From Cyclobacterium salsum (GTDB lineage: Bacteria; Bacteroidota; Bacteroidia; Cytophagales; Cyclobacteriaceae): 64,000 nt of DNA. The position numbers and the translations under genes are program-made. Shown here piece by piece: positions 24,434-34,101 of this stretch. The stretch spans positions 124,001-188,000 of the forward strand of contig NZ_WNKG01000003.1 of assembly GCF_010119245.1 (NCBI RefSeq), read 5' to 3'. The number at the start of each line of letters is the position of its first letter. The first letter of the stretch is position 1. The notes below the pieces were generated by a model. That model did not search any database. It worked only from the letters and a program-made list of their open reading frames with translations, and was not told the DNA's origin.

Positions 24434-27400
24434 ATGAAGAATGAGAAAAAACTACTAGAAAAAACCGTTGGAATAAAGAGAACTATCTTCTTTTTGTTTC
24501 AAGGTATTGTGCTGACCTGTTTGTTGGCAAGCCAAACCCTGGCAAATTCCAGCCTGGGAGCTGCTTCGGCAGTGGAATCAAATGCAGTGGAGGCGCAGGT
24601 GACAGGAACTGTCACAGATGATAACGGGGAGCCGATGCCGGGAGTAACCATCACCGTGCAAGGTTCATCCACGGGAACGGTTACGGATATCAATGGAGAG
24701 TACATCCTTGAAGCTCCGGAAGGTGCCACGCTGGTATTTTCCTTTATTGGCTTCGAAACCCAAACCATCCGGGTAGGAAACCAAAGTAGCATTGATGTGA
24801 CCATGCAGGAAGACGTGGCAGGCCTGGAGGAAGTGGTGGTGACTGCATTCGGTCAGGAAAGAGATCGAAGAGCCCTGGGTTATGCCACCTCTAATATTAA
24901 ATCAGACGAACTGGTCAAAGTGGGAACCCCTAATTTGGCGACGGCCCTTTATGGAAAGGCGCCAGGCGTTCGGATTCAAGCGGGAGCTGGTGGAGCTACC
25001 TCCGCAGTAAACATTACTATCCGGGGAATCAACTCCATCACCGGTAGAAACCAGCCTTTGATTATTTTGGATGGTATCCCTATCCGAAATGAGGAAGTAA
25101 ACAATAACAATTACTGGGGCGATCAGCGACTGAGGGGAAATGGCTTACTGGATATTAATCCGGAGGACATCGCCGATATTTCCATTTTGAAAGGAGCTTC
25201 AGCCGCTGCATTGTACGGATCCGAGGCGGTGAATGGGGTGGTCCTGATCACTACCAAAAAAGGAACTACCAAAGGGTTTAAAGTGGATTTCAATGCCAAT
25301 TATGCCATGGATAGAATCGCTTACCTTCCTCGCTACCAGAATGTAAGAGGGCCAGGCGCTCCGAGCCATGTTTTTGACTTTGGTCAGAATGAAGAGGGTT
25401 TTATTACCTATCCGGACGGTTCCACTGGACTGCCGGCAACCAATCTTAATTTCGGAGCTCCCTTTGATGGGCGGCAGGTGATGGCCTGGGATGATCAGGT
25501 AAGGCCTTATAGGGCACAGGAAGATAATTATTCTGCCTTGTTCAACGATCCTATCAGTTCGCAGATAAACGTAGCCATCTCGAACTCCACCGATGTGGCT
25601 GATTTTCGTTTTTCGCTAACCCGCCAAGACAATGAAGCGTTGAGTTTAAATTCCAAAAACAGCAAAAATATTGCGAATTTGAATGCTACGTTCCGGGTTA
25701 CCGATAAGTTAAAAACCGATGTGTTTATTAACTACATCAATCAGTATACCGCAAATCGGCCTTATTCGATCGATCGAATGATCAATAATTTTGGGGGGAT
25801 GATGACCCGTTTCGATAATGGTGCCTGGTACCTGGATAAGTACAAGACCAGCAGGGGCTATCGATTTGTAACCGGAAACGGACAAAGCCTGACTCCCGAT
25901 GAGAACATCACAAGAAATGGTTTTCAAAGTGCGATCGCTGATTACGTGTGGCGGGTAAATGAGCAAAGAGCATCCGAGCTTAGTAACCGGGTGATTGGTA
26001 GCATTACCAATACCTATGCTTTTTCCGATGAATTGAGTCTGAGAACCAGGATCTCCACTGATTTTACCTACAGAGAAAATGAGAATGAGAGTTCAACTAC
26101 CCGACCTTTAGCCTTCGGTCCTTCAGGAGGATTTAGCATGTCCAACGAGATTTTCAGTATTTTGTATGGGGACGTGTTCCTGTATTACGATAAGAAAATT
26201 ACAGAGGATGTAACCCTGAGTGCCACGGCCGGCTATACAGCTGACAAGGAAAATTTCTCCTCTATATCCAGAGGCACAAATGGAGGTTTAAGTACGGAGA
26301 ATTTATTTGACGTAGTGGCTTCGGTCAACCTGCCCAATAACGGATCCAGGAGAACTTCAAGGGTCATTGATGCTGCACTTGGAACTTTAAACCTGAATTA
26401 CAAAGGGTTCTTATACGTGGAAGGAACGATTCGAAGGGACCGTACTTCCACCATGAATCCGGATAATAATTCCTTTATTTATCCTTCAGCCAATACCAGT
26501 TTCATCTTATCGGACGCGGTTGAATTGCCTTCCTGGATCAGTTCTTCCAAGCTTAGAGGATCCTGGGGTATTGTGGGTAATTATCCGGACGTATACCGAG
26601 CTAATATTGCCTACAATCAAAATACGCTAGGAGTTCAACAGCCTGGTGGCGCGCCGGTACTGTACACCAATATTTCCAGCAGCTTTGGAAACGACGGTAT
26701 CCGGCCCGAGCAGAAGCATGAATTCGAGTTTGGAACAGATAGCCAATTCTTTAATGGCAGGTTGTCGTTTGAATTTTCATACTACAATGCTCAGATCCGG
26801 GATCAGATCTTGCCGTTGACACTTCCTGCCACCTCCGGTGCCACATCTGTCCTTGCCAATATTGGTACCCTGAGAAACAAAGGGATCGAGATTGCTTTGA
26901 GCGGAACGATTTATCAGAGCCGAGGTTTGAACTGGTTGGCGGGAATCAATTTTGCCCGAAACAGAAATGTGGTAGAGAAATTGGCCAATAATGCTACCGA
27001 GTTACTGCATGCTGACTATGATGGGAATGCTGCCCAACTAAGATCTGTAGTAGGTCGTCCTATGGGTGATTTCTTCGCTCGTCCGGTAGAAACCAATGCC
27101 AATGGAGAGAAAATCGTTCAGCCAAATGGAATGTATAAAATTGATCCCAACGAATGGATCCTGGCAGGTAATGCCATGCCGGATGCCGTAGGGGGTATTT
27201 TCAATAACCTGAACTACAAGAATTTCTCCCTGCAGGTATTGGCGGATTTCCAGATTGGTGGTAGTGTGATGCCTACCGGTGTCAACTGGATGATCAGTAG
27301 GGGATTGACGGAGGAAAGTTTAAACAACATGAATACCGAAAGAGGAGGGTTGTCTTATTACGTTAATGCCGACGGACAGGGGGTACAAACGACCAGCCCT

Positions 27401-27820
27401 CAAGGCCCCAACGGAGAACCGGTGTATGATGACGGTATGCTTATGGATGGCGTTACAGCAGATGGAAATCCGAATACCAATGTCATTTCGCAGGCCTTGT
27501 ACTACCAGCGAACCTATAACTGGGGAGGTCCCCAATACAGCCAGGCCAGATACGAGCTATACATTAAAGACAACACTTACCTGAAATTACGGGAACTTTC
27601 TCTAGGGTATGATGTGCCTTCTACCTTCGCGGAGCGATTGGGAGCGAACAGCATCAATGTTTCTGCCTTTGGAAGAAATTTATTCTTCTTCTATCGAAAT
27701 ATCAAGGATCTGGATCCTGAAGTGTTGACCGGTGGTTCCCGATGGGCACAGACCTTGACCAATGCAGGTACCAATCCAGCTACCCGAACCGTAGGTTTAA
27801 TGCTTAGGGCTAGCTTCTAA
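24434..27820 (+). CDS. SusC-like TonB-dependent outer-membrane receptor
   Basis: The 1128-residue protein has a long signal region (about 1-38) and a carboxypeptidase-regulatory-like domain (VTGTVTDDNGEPMPGVTI ... GEYILEAPEGATLVFSFIGFETQ, about 54-125). The SusC-type TonB segment LEEVVVTAFGQERDRRALGY and plug (ALYGKAPGVRI, TIRGINSITGRNQPLIILDGIPI) follow. The remainder is the 22-strand barrel. It imports oligosaccharides together with the SusD-like protein encoded 30 bases downstream. Several consecutive genes on the same strand form a polysaccharide-utilisation-like locus. Confidence 0.93.
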   Translation: MKNEKKLLEKTVGIKRTIFFLFQGIVLTCLLASQTLANSSLGAASAVESNAVEAQVTGTVTDDNGEPMPGVTITVQGSSTGTVTDINGEYILEAPEGATLVFSFIGFETQTIRVGNQSSIDVTMQEDVAGLEEVVVTAFGQERDRRALGYATSNIKSDELVKVGTPNLATALYGKAPGVRIQAGAGGATSAVNITIRGINSITGRNQPLIILDGIPIRNEEVNNNNYWGDQRLRGNGLLDINPEDIADISILKGASAAALYGSEAVNGVVLITTKKGTTKGFKVDFNANYAMDRIAYLPRYQNVRGPGAPSHVFDFGQNEEGFITYPDGSTGLPATNLNFGAPFDGRQVMAWDDQVRPYRAQEDNYSALFNDPISSQINVAISNSTDVADFRFSLTRQDNEALSLNSKNSKNIANLNATFRVTDKLKTDVFINYINQYTANRPYSIDRMINNFGGMMTRFDNGAWYLDKYKTSRGYRFVTGNGQSLTPDENITRNGFQSAIADYVWRVNEQRASELSNRVIGSITNTYAFSDELSLRTRISTDFTYRENENESSTTRPLAFGPSGGFSMSNEIFSILYGDVFLYYDKKITEDVTLSATAGYTADKENFSSISRGTNGGLSTENLFDVVASVNLPNNGSRRTSRVIDAALGTLNLNYKGFLYVEGTIRRDRTSTMNPDNNSFIYPSANTSFILSDAVELPSWISSSKLRGSWGIVGNYPDVYRANIAYNQNTLGVQQPGGAPVLYTNISSSFGNDGIRPEQKHEFEFGTDSQFFNGRLSFEFSYYNAQIRDQILPLTLPATSGATSVLANIGTLRNKGIEIALSGTIYQSRGLNWLAGINFARNRNVVEKLANNATELLHADYDGNAAQLRSVVGRPMGDFFARPVETNANGEKIVQPNGMYKIDPNEWILAGNAMPDAVGGIFNNLNYKNFSLQVLADFQIGGSVMPTGVNWMISRGLTEESLNNMNTERGGLSYYVNADGQGVQTTSPQGPNGEPVYDDGMLMDGVTADGNPNTNVISQALYYQRTYNWGGPQYSQARYELYIKDNTYLKLRELSLGYDVPSTFAERLGANSINVSAFGRNLFFFYRNIKDLDPEVLTGGSRWAQTLTNAGTNPATRTVGLMLRASF

Positions 27821-27850
27821 GTGGTGTTTCTACTATTAAATCAAAGTATC

Positions 27851-29431
27851 ATGAAAAATAAAATAATATTACTGACCTTGGTAGCCCTTACCAGTCTGGC
27901 AAGTTGTGAGTACTCCGAGTTTGAGGAGAATTACACCGATCCTTCCAAGGTTTCAGAAACTTCCGTAGAAAAGCAATTTACCGGTTTTATTATTGCCAAC
28001 CGGAATTACGTACTCCCCAGTTATACAAATTACTTTGTTAATTTGAGGATTACATTAAACCGCTACACCCAGGCTACAGGCTGGGTCAATGAAGAGAACC
28101 AGTACGTTCCCGGATCGGCTGCTGTCAGCGGCCGTTGGAATGACTATTATCAGTTTCTGGCCCAATACCGGGAATTAGAAAAAGTGTATGCGGGCTTGAG
28201 TGATCAGAACAAGGAAGATAACCGGGTCTTTATGATTACGGCAGCTACTTACCTTTATGATCATACCCAGAAAATCGTGGACCTTCATGGCGCCATACCT
28301 TTTTCGGATGCAGGCATGCTAAGTACCAACGGGGGTGATTATAGCGAATCGTATCCGGTGTACGATGAGCCGGATGCCATTTACACGAAAATGTTGGACG
28401 ATCTGGCCGGATTTGCGGATGAGTTGAGAACCCTGGATATTAATCCGGGCATATTAACCGGTTTTGAATCTCAGGATTTGATCAACCGGGGCGATATCGA
28501 CATGTGGTTGAAATACATCAACTCCTTGCGAATCAGAATGCTCACCAGGGTGAGTGGCATTCCGGCATTCTCAGATCGTGCAGCTACCGAAATCAATACG
28601 ATTTTGTCCAATCCTACCAATTATCCCATCGTGACCACGAATGATGAGAACATTACCTTTCGTATCCACGAATTGGGTACGCTAATAACGGCAAATGGTT
28701 TTCAAAGTGGTTTGGAAGATTGGGATGGCAATGTGGCTGGTAAAGCAATCGTGGACCATATGTTGAATAACGAAGATCCTCGACTTACCTATGTGTTTGA
28801 GCCTGGTGAAGAAGCCGAAGGAGAGTTTCTCACGCTGGATCCCCTTTTAAGTTCGTCCGTTCAGACCGAACTGATCGGATCCAATACCATGACCATCTAC
28901 AATCGGACCACGTTAAGCCGAAACCAGTATTTCCCTGGAATGTTAATAAACGCCAGCCAGATTCACTTTATGGTTGCGGAATATTACCTAAAAGAGGGAC
29001 AGGATGCTCAGGCTAAAGAACATTATGAAAGTGGGGTCAGGGAATCCATTCATTATTACGAAATGCTTCGAGGCATGAGTAATAACTTGATTTCTCCCGA
29101 GCCAATGCCGATCACAGCAGCTGGCATCGATACCTATTTGGCCGATGCAGATATCAGTTGGGATGCGGCTGCCGGAGATATGGAGAAGATGAGGCTTATC
29201 GCCGAACAAAAATGGCTTCATTTCAACGTGGTACAGCCCAATGAAAACTGGGCCGAGTTGAGACGAATCGAAATGCCGGATTTAGTATTCTGGGAAGATC
29301 AGTCCAATCAGCAAAGTCTTCCTCCCAACAGGTGGATATATCCTGGTTCGGAACAAACCTACAATACCGAGAATTACCAGCAGGTACAGCCTAATGATAA
29401 TCTGACCAGAACGTTGTTTTGGGATAATTAA
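27851..29431 (+). CDS. SusD/RagB-like nutrient-binding lipoprotein
   Basis: The chosen start at 27851 (MKNKIILLTL) gives a lipobox LTSLASC with Cys19; an earlier GTG at 27821 directly after the SusC stop is less likely. The 526-residue mature lipoprotein follows the SusD-like fold of TPR helices: ITAATYLYDHTQKIVDLHGAIPFSDAG, MWLKYINSLRIRMLTRVSG and the C-terminal ARRIEMPDL-type block (WAELRRIEMPDLVFW). It is of the SusD-like_2 type rather than the classical starch SusD. It caps the SusC barrel and selects the glycan. A terminator follows at 29464. Confidence 0.9.
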   Translation: MKNKIILLTLVALTSLASCEYSEFEENYTDPSKVSETSVEKQFTGFIIANRNYVLPSYTNYFVNLRITLNRYTQATGWVNEENQYVPGSAAVSGRWNDYYQFLAQYRELEKVYAGLSDQNKEDNRVFMITAATYLYDHTQKIVDLHGAIPFSDAGMLSTNGGDYSESYPVYDEPDAIYTKMLDDLAGFADELRTLDINPGILTGFESQDLINRGDIDMWLKYINSLRIRMLTRVSGIPAFSDRAATEINTILSNPTNYPIVTTNDENITFRIHELGTLITANGFQSGLEDWDGNVAGKAIVDHMLNNEDPRLTYVFEPGEEAEGEFLTLDPLLSSSVQTELIGSNTMTIYNRTTLSRNQYFPGMLINASQIHFMVAEYYLKEGQDAQAKEHYESGVRESIHYYEMLRGMSNNLISPEPMPITAAGIDTYLADADISWDAAAGDMEKMRLIAEQKWLHFNVVQPNENWAELRRIEMPDLVFWEDQSNQQSLPPNRWIYPGSEQTYNTENYQQVQPNDNLTRTLFWDN

Positions 29432-29463
29432 TCAGGAAATCGGTTTATAATAAGAAGTTAAGA

Positions 29464-29488
29464 GGGCACCCAGTGGGTGCCCTTTTTT
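29464..29488 (+). terminator. Rho-independent terminator after SusD
   Basis: GGGCACCC pairs with GGGTGCCC around AGT, followed by six T. It separates SusCD from the next sulfatase transcript. Confidence 0.85.
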
Positions 29489-29588
29489 AATTATTAAAAA
29501 ATGGAAAAGGAAAAGGCAATCGCAATGAAATAAATATTTTTTTTTATCTTGACTTCAAACTCAATTCTATTTTAACAACATCCCATCT

Positions 29589-31145
29589 ATGACCCGCCTT
29601 TATCTCGTGCTCTCACTACTTGTTAGTTTTCTTCTAGTACCTTTTTCTGGTTGCCAGACCGAAAAAAGGGAGGAAGCCAGCCTCGCCAAAAAACCTAACA
29701 TCGTCATCATTTACATGGACGATTTGGGGTATGGAGACATGAGTGCCTACGACGCGGGTACCCTGGAAACGCCCCATATGGATTTCCTGGCAAATCAGGG
29801 AATGAAGTTTACAAAAGCCTATGCGGCCTCCGCCACCTGTACTCCCAGTCGCTATGCCTTACTTACCGGCACCTATCCCTGGCGAAATAAAGATGCCAAA
29901 ATTTTGCCCGGAACCGCTCCCCTGCTGATTGGTACGGAACAGCTAACCGTTCCTAAAATGCTAAAAAAGCAGGGCTATGCCACGGCAGTCGTGGGTAAAT
30001 GGCACCTGGGACTAGGCGAAGGAGATGTAAATTGGAACGAACAGGTAAGCCCCGGACCGAACGAAGTGGGTTTTGATTATTCCTACATCATGGCGGCCAC
30101 CCAGGATCGGGTACCCACCGTTTACCTGGAAGACGGCCTGGTGCAAGGCTTGGATCCGGAAGATCCCATTGAAATCAGCTACCGCGAAAATTTTGACGGG
30201 GAACCCACCGGAAAGGATAACCCTGAACTACTGACCATGAATTGGCACCACGGCCATAATAATAGCATTGTAAACGGCATTCCCCGCATCGGATTCATGA
30301 AAGGCGGAGAAGAGGCCAAATGGGTGGATGAAGACATGGCGGATCATTTCCTGGAAAAAGCACAGGAATATGTTAAGGAAGAAAGGGAGGATCCTTTTTT
30401 CCTTTATTATGCTTTTCAACAGCCACACGTGCCCCGTACGCCGCACCCTCGTTTTGCCGGAACATCCGGAATGGGGCCCCGGGGAGACGTGATTCTGGAA
30501 GCTGATTGGTGCATCGGGCAGTTTATGGAAACCCTGGAAGCAGAAGGGCTGCTGGAAAATACCCTGGTAATTTTCAGCAGTGACAACGGTCCCGTTTTGA
30601 ACGACGGTTATTACGACGAGGCGGTGGAAAAACTAGGGGATCATACCCCATGGGGTCCATTCAGAGGAGGGAAGTACAGTTTGTTTGAAGCCGGTACCCG
30701 CTTGCCTTTCATCACCTATTGGAAAGGTACCATCGAACCCGGGGAGTCGGATGCCTTGATCAGCCAAATCGATATTCTGAACTCCCTGGCTGCACTGACC
30801 GGCAGCAGCGAACGAAGTGCCGATGGGCAGAATTTCATGGATACCTTTTTGGGTCAGGCAAATCAGGGAAGGGAATCCCTGGTTTTGGAGGCCACTACCC
30901 GGACAGCCTTCCGGCAGGGAGATTGGGTGCTTATCCCACCCTATAAGGGTCCGGCGGTTAACACTCATGTAAATATTGAATTAGGAAATGAGGCTGACTT
31001 TCAGCTGTATGATTTGAGTCAGGATAGGGGACAACAACAAAATCTGGCCGACCAGCATCCCGAAAAGGTAAAAGCCATGCTGGAGGATTTCATCGCCATC
31101 CGTGGCGAAGAATTTGTCAACACAGAAGCCCTGGAGCTAAAGTAA
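29589..31145 (+). CDS. Formylglycine-dependent sulfatase lipoprotein
   Basis: The 518-residue lipoprotein (lipobox PFSGC, Cys22) has IIYMDDLGYGDM, maturation motif C84-T-P-S-R, GKWHLG and FSSDNGP, all hallmarks of S1 sulfatases. The variant CTPSR differs from CSPTR of the sulfatase at 22539, indicating different subfamilies. It is surface or periplasmic and follows the SusCD pair, and should remove sulfate from the same glycan. Substrate regiochemistry cannot be read off. Confidence 0.9.
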   Translation: MTRLYLVLSLLVSFLLVPFSGCQTEKREEASLAKKPNIVIIYMDDLGYGDMSAYDAGTLETPHMDFLANQGMKFTKAYAASATCTPSRYALLTGTYPWRNKDAKILPGTAPLLIGTEQLTVPKMLKKQGYATAVVGKWHLGLGEGDVNWNEQVSPGPNEVGFDYSYIMAATQDRVPTVYLEDGLVQGLDPEDPIEISYRENFDGEPTGKDNPELLTMNWHHGHNNSIVNGIPRIGFMKGGEEAKWVDEDMADHFLEKAQEYVKEEREDPFFLYYAFQQPHVPRTPHPRFAGTSGMGPRGDVILEADWCIGQFMETLEAEGLLENTLVIFSSDNGPVLNDGYYDEAVEKLGDHTPWGPFRGGKYSLFEAGTRLPFITYWKGTIEPGESDALISQIDILNSLAALTGSSERSADGQNFMDTFLGQANQGRESLVLEATTRTAFRQGDWVLIPPYKGPAVNTHVNIELGNEADFQLYDLSQDRGQQQNLADQHPEKVKAMLEDFIAIRGEEFVNTEALELK

Positions 31146-31217
31146 TTTCGGCGACAGATTTACTTTGCGCTGCTTATTAGGTAATGTGCTGTTGCCCTTT
31201 TAATAAGGAAATTGAGT

Positions 31218-32567
31218 ATGAAAGTAATCGTATACCTGTTTTTTGGGTTGCTGATCAATTGCCTTTTAATCAGCAATGGATTTACACGCCAAAAACCAAA
31301 AGTAATTTTACTGACCGATATTGGAGGGGATACGGATGATGAGCAAAGTCTGACGCGCTTTTTATACTATGCGGACCATTTCGATATCAAGGCTTTGTGT
31401 GCTACCAGCAGGTTAGGGCATGGTCAGGACATTCGCCCGGAAATCATCGAGGGACATTTGCAGGCTTACCGGGAAGTGTACCCCAACCTTCGCCTGCATT
31501 CGGAAGATTTTCCGAATCCGGAGGTACTCCTTTCTTTGGTCAGGAAGGGGCAGGGAAATTCCGAAGAGATTGGAGAAGGTTTTGATACCGAAGCTTCAGA
31601 GGCCATTATCCAAGTGGTAGATGCGTCGGAAACCTTGGTTCATATTCCTGTTTGGGGTGGTTTGCGGGAACTGGCGCAGGCATTGTGGAAGATAAGCCAA
31701 AACAGATCTCCGGAAGAAGTAGCCGCTTTTTGCCGCAACATCCAGGTTCATGCCATTGGAGATCAGGACGGACACCGGGAGTACCTACTTAGCGAATTCA
31801 AGGAGCTAACCTTTATTGCTAATGGTTACGCCTGGTATGGGTTTACAGGTGTGCGTGAACTGTCGACCTTTAGAGGCATGTACATGACCGGCAATCAGCA
31901 AATGCAGGATGCGGCCTGGATCAGGGCAAACATTCACGGAAACGGTCCGCTCAGCGAGCGCTACCAATTGCATGGGCATGGCACGAATGGAATGAAAGAA
32001 GGGGACAGCCCTTCTTTTTTGGGCTTGATTGGCAATGGGCTTAATGTGCCCGAGCGTCCGGATTGGGGAGGTTGGGGTGGTAGGTATCGCCTGCTTAAAG
32101 GAAAATTGTATATCGATGCGCCGGATTACCTGGAGGGCACACTAAACGAACGGCATTCGGTGGCACGGTGGCGAACGGCTTTCCAATCCGATTTTATGGC
32201 CCGTGTGCAGTGGGCGCAGCTCCCATTTGAGCAGGCCAACCATAATCCGGTAGCAATAGTAAATGGCGACATGGCCAGGACACCACTATCTATTTCCGCG
32301 AAACCAGGGGAACGAGTGCAACTGGACGCCAGTAACAGTAGTGATCCGGATGGACAGGAGCTGGCCTTTCACTGGTGGGTGTATGAAGAGATATACCGTC
32401 CCACACAACCTCTTCCGTTTCAATACGCTGAAAATAGGAGCAAAATATCCTTCGAAATGCCGGTGGTTGCTCCGGGAAAGGCCATCCATTTGATCCTGGA
32501 AGTGAGCGACCGGGGGCAGCCTGCCCTGAGCAGTTACAAACGCATCATCATAAACCCAAATCCATGA
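31218..32567 (+). CDS. DUF1593 nucleoside-hydrolase-like secreted protein (Sde182 type)
   Basis: Start at ATG 31218 gives a signal peptide (MKVIVYLFFGLLINCLLISNG). A TTG at 31212 is less likely. The N-terminal domain has the Asp cluster VILLTDIGGDTDDEQSL of inosine/uridine-type nucleoside hydrolases as modified in DUF1593. The C-terminal ~90 residues (ISAKPGERVQLDASNSSDPDGQELAFHWW) form an Ig-like Sde182-type domain. Relatives occur in glycan-utilisation loci of Bacteroidota; the reaction is not firmly established. It overlaps the next gene by four bases. Confidence 0.82.
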   Translation: MKVIVYLFFGLLINCLLISNGFTRQKPKVILLTDIGGDTDDEQSLTRFLYYADHFDIKALCATSRLGHGQDIRPEIIEGHLQAYREVYPNLRLHSEDFPNPEVLLSLVRKGQGNSEEIGEGFDTEASEAIIQVVDASETLVHIPVWGGLRELAQALWKISQNRSPEEVAAFCRNIQVHAIGDQDGHREYLLSEFKELTFIANGYAWYGFTGVRELSTFRGMYMTGNQQMQDAAWIRANIHGNGPLSERYQLHGHGTNGMKEGDSPSFLGLIGNGLNVPERPDWGGWGGRYRLLKGKLYIDAPDYLEGTLNERHSVARWRTAFQSDFMARVQWAQLPFEQANHNPVAIVNGDMARTPLSISAKPGERVQLDASNSSDPDGQELAFHWWVYEEIYRPTQPLPFQYAENRSKISFEMPVVAPGKAIHLILEVSDRGQPALSSYKRIIINPNP

Positions 32568-33970
32568 AAACAATTCACATAAAAACACTTCTTTGCGCTG
32601 CGCTGCTGATATTCGGGTGTGGGCGGACTCCCTCCGGACAGCAGGAACAGGAAAGCAGCACCGGTATCCGACCCTGGTCGGAAAACCCGGCTTACTGGGA
32701 ATACAAGGGAGAGCCAGTTTTGTTGTTGGGCGCTACTGATAACGACAATTTGTTTCAGATGGGTAATTTGAAGTCCCATTTGGACAGCCTGCAAGCGGTG
32801 GGCGGAAATTACATTCGGAACACCATGAGTGATCGGGACCCCGGTGATTTGCGGGCATTTGCCAGGGATGAGCAAGGCAAATACGATTTGAATGCATGGA
32901 ACGATGCGTACTGGCGACAAATGGACAGTTTGCTGCATTGGACAGCCGAACGGGATATTGTGGTGCAAATTGAAATTTGGGACCGCTTCGACCATTCCCG
33001 GCAGGAGTGGTTATCCGATCCCTATCACCCTGCGAATAATTCGAATTATACCTATGAAACGGTGAAACTGGACAGCCTGTACCCCAATCATCCCGGGGCC
33101 AACGAGCAACCCTTTTTCTATACGGTTCCGGCCCTGGATGACAATCCGGAATTATTGCGCTACCAGGAATCGTTTGTACGGAAACTCCTGAGTCACACAC
33201 TGGCTTATGATCACGTTCTCTATTGCATTGACAACGAGACCAAAGGAGAAGACGATTGGGCACTTTACTGGGCTGAATTCTTGAAAAATGAGGCTGGAGA
33301 TAAGGAAATCATGATCACACAGATGTGGGATGATTGGGATATAACCTCTGACATGCACCGGAGAACATTGGATCGCCCGGGAATTTATTCCTATATCGAC
33401 ATGTCCCAAAACAGCCACAATACCGGTCAGCAAAATTGGGATAATGCCCGCTTTATTTTTGATTACCTGCAAGCTAATCCGAGGCCCGTCAATAGTACTA
33501 AAATTTACGGCAGCCGGACCAGTCCCTGGACCAATCGTGGGATCAATGAGCAGCATGCCGTGGAAACGTTTTATCGCAATATTATGGGTGGATTTGCTTC
33601 CAGCCGCTTTCACAGACCTCCCGCAGGACTGGGCTTGAGTGCTCCTTCGATTCTGGCCATTTCATCCCTGAGAAAAGTGGAGGAAAGGGTTAAGCTTTGG
33701 GAGGTGGATGCCCGAATGGATTTGCTATCGGAAAGAGCAGAAAACGAAGCGTACTGTGCCGCAAGGGAAGGCGAGAAATACCTTATTTATTTGCCGGGGG
33801 AAGGAGAAGTGGTGGTGGATCTTAGTAACTTATCAGGAGCGGCTACACTTCACTGGCTTTCCTTATCCGATGGAAAATGGCTTTCCTCAACCGAGGTTAA
33901 AGGAGGGCGAGAAATCAATCTAATAACGCCGGTAAACAATGGCAGTATGGCAGTGATCGTGAAAGAATAG
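32564..33970 (+). CDS. Glycoside-hydrolase-like (TIM-barrel) lipoprotein
   Basis: The 468-residue lipoprotein (lipobox LIFGC, Cys19) resembles the TIM-barrel glycosidases of the DUF4038/GH5-like group: ENPAYWEYKGEPVLLLGATDNDN at the N-terminus, VGGNYIRNTMSDRDP, DIVVQIEIWDRFD and YDHVLYCIDNET, whose E is a candidate acid/base. The C-terminal ~80 residues form a small beta domain (GEKYLIYLPGEGEVVVDLSNL). Overlapping the DUF1593 gene by four bases, it probably acts on the same glycan. Family assignment is tentative. Confidence 0.6.
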   Translation: MKTIHIKTLLCAALLIFGCGRTPSGQQEQESSTGIRPWSENPAYWEYKGEPVLLLGATDNDNLFQMGNLKSHLDSLQAVGGNYIRNTMSDRDPGDLRAFARDEQGKYDLNAWNDAYWRQMDSLLHWTAERDIVVQIEIWDRFDHSRQEWLSDPYHPANNSNYTYETVKLDSLYPNHPGANEQPFFYTVPALDDNPELLRYQESFVRKLLSHTLAYDHVLYCIDNETKGEDDWALYWAEFLKNEAGDKEIMITQMWDDWDITSDMHRRTLDRPGIYSYIDMSQNSHNTGQQNWDNARFIFDYLQANPRPVNSTKIYGSRTSPWTNRGINEQHAVETFYRNIMGGFASSRFHRPPAGLGLSAPSILAISSLRKVEERVKLWEVDARMDLLSERAENEAYCAAREGEKYLIYLPGEGEVVVDLSNLSGAATLHWLSLSDGKWLSSTEVKGGREINLITPVNNGSMAVIVKE

Positions 33971-34101
33971 GCAACAGAAACCGGGGTTTGGATACGATAA
34001 CGAAGGCTATAATAGTGGCGACAGCAGCTAAGCGAAACCAGGTAGTACTGGAAAGAAAATTAAATCAGTAAACGTTGGAATTCAAATTAAAATAAAAGGC
34101 A

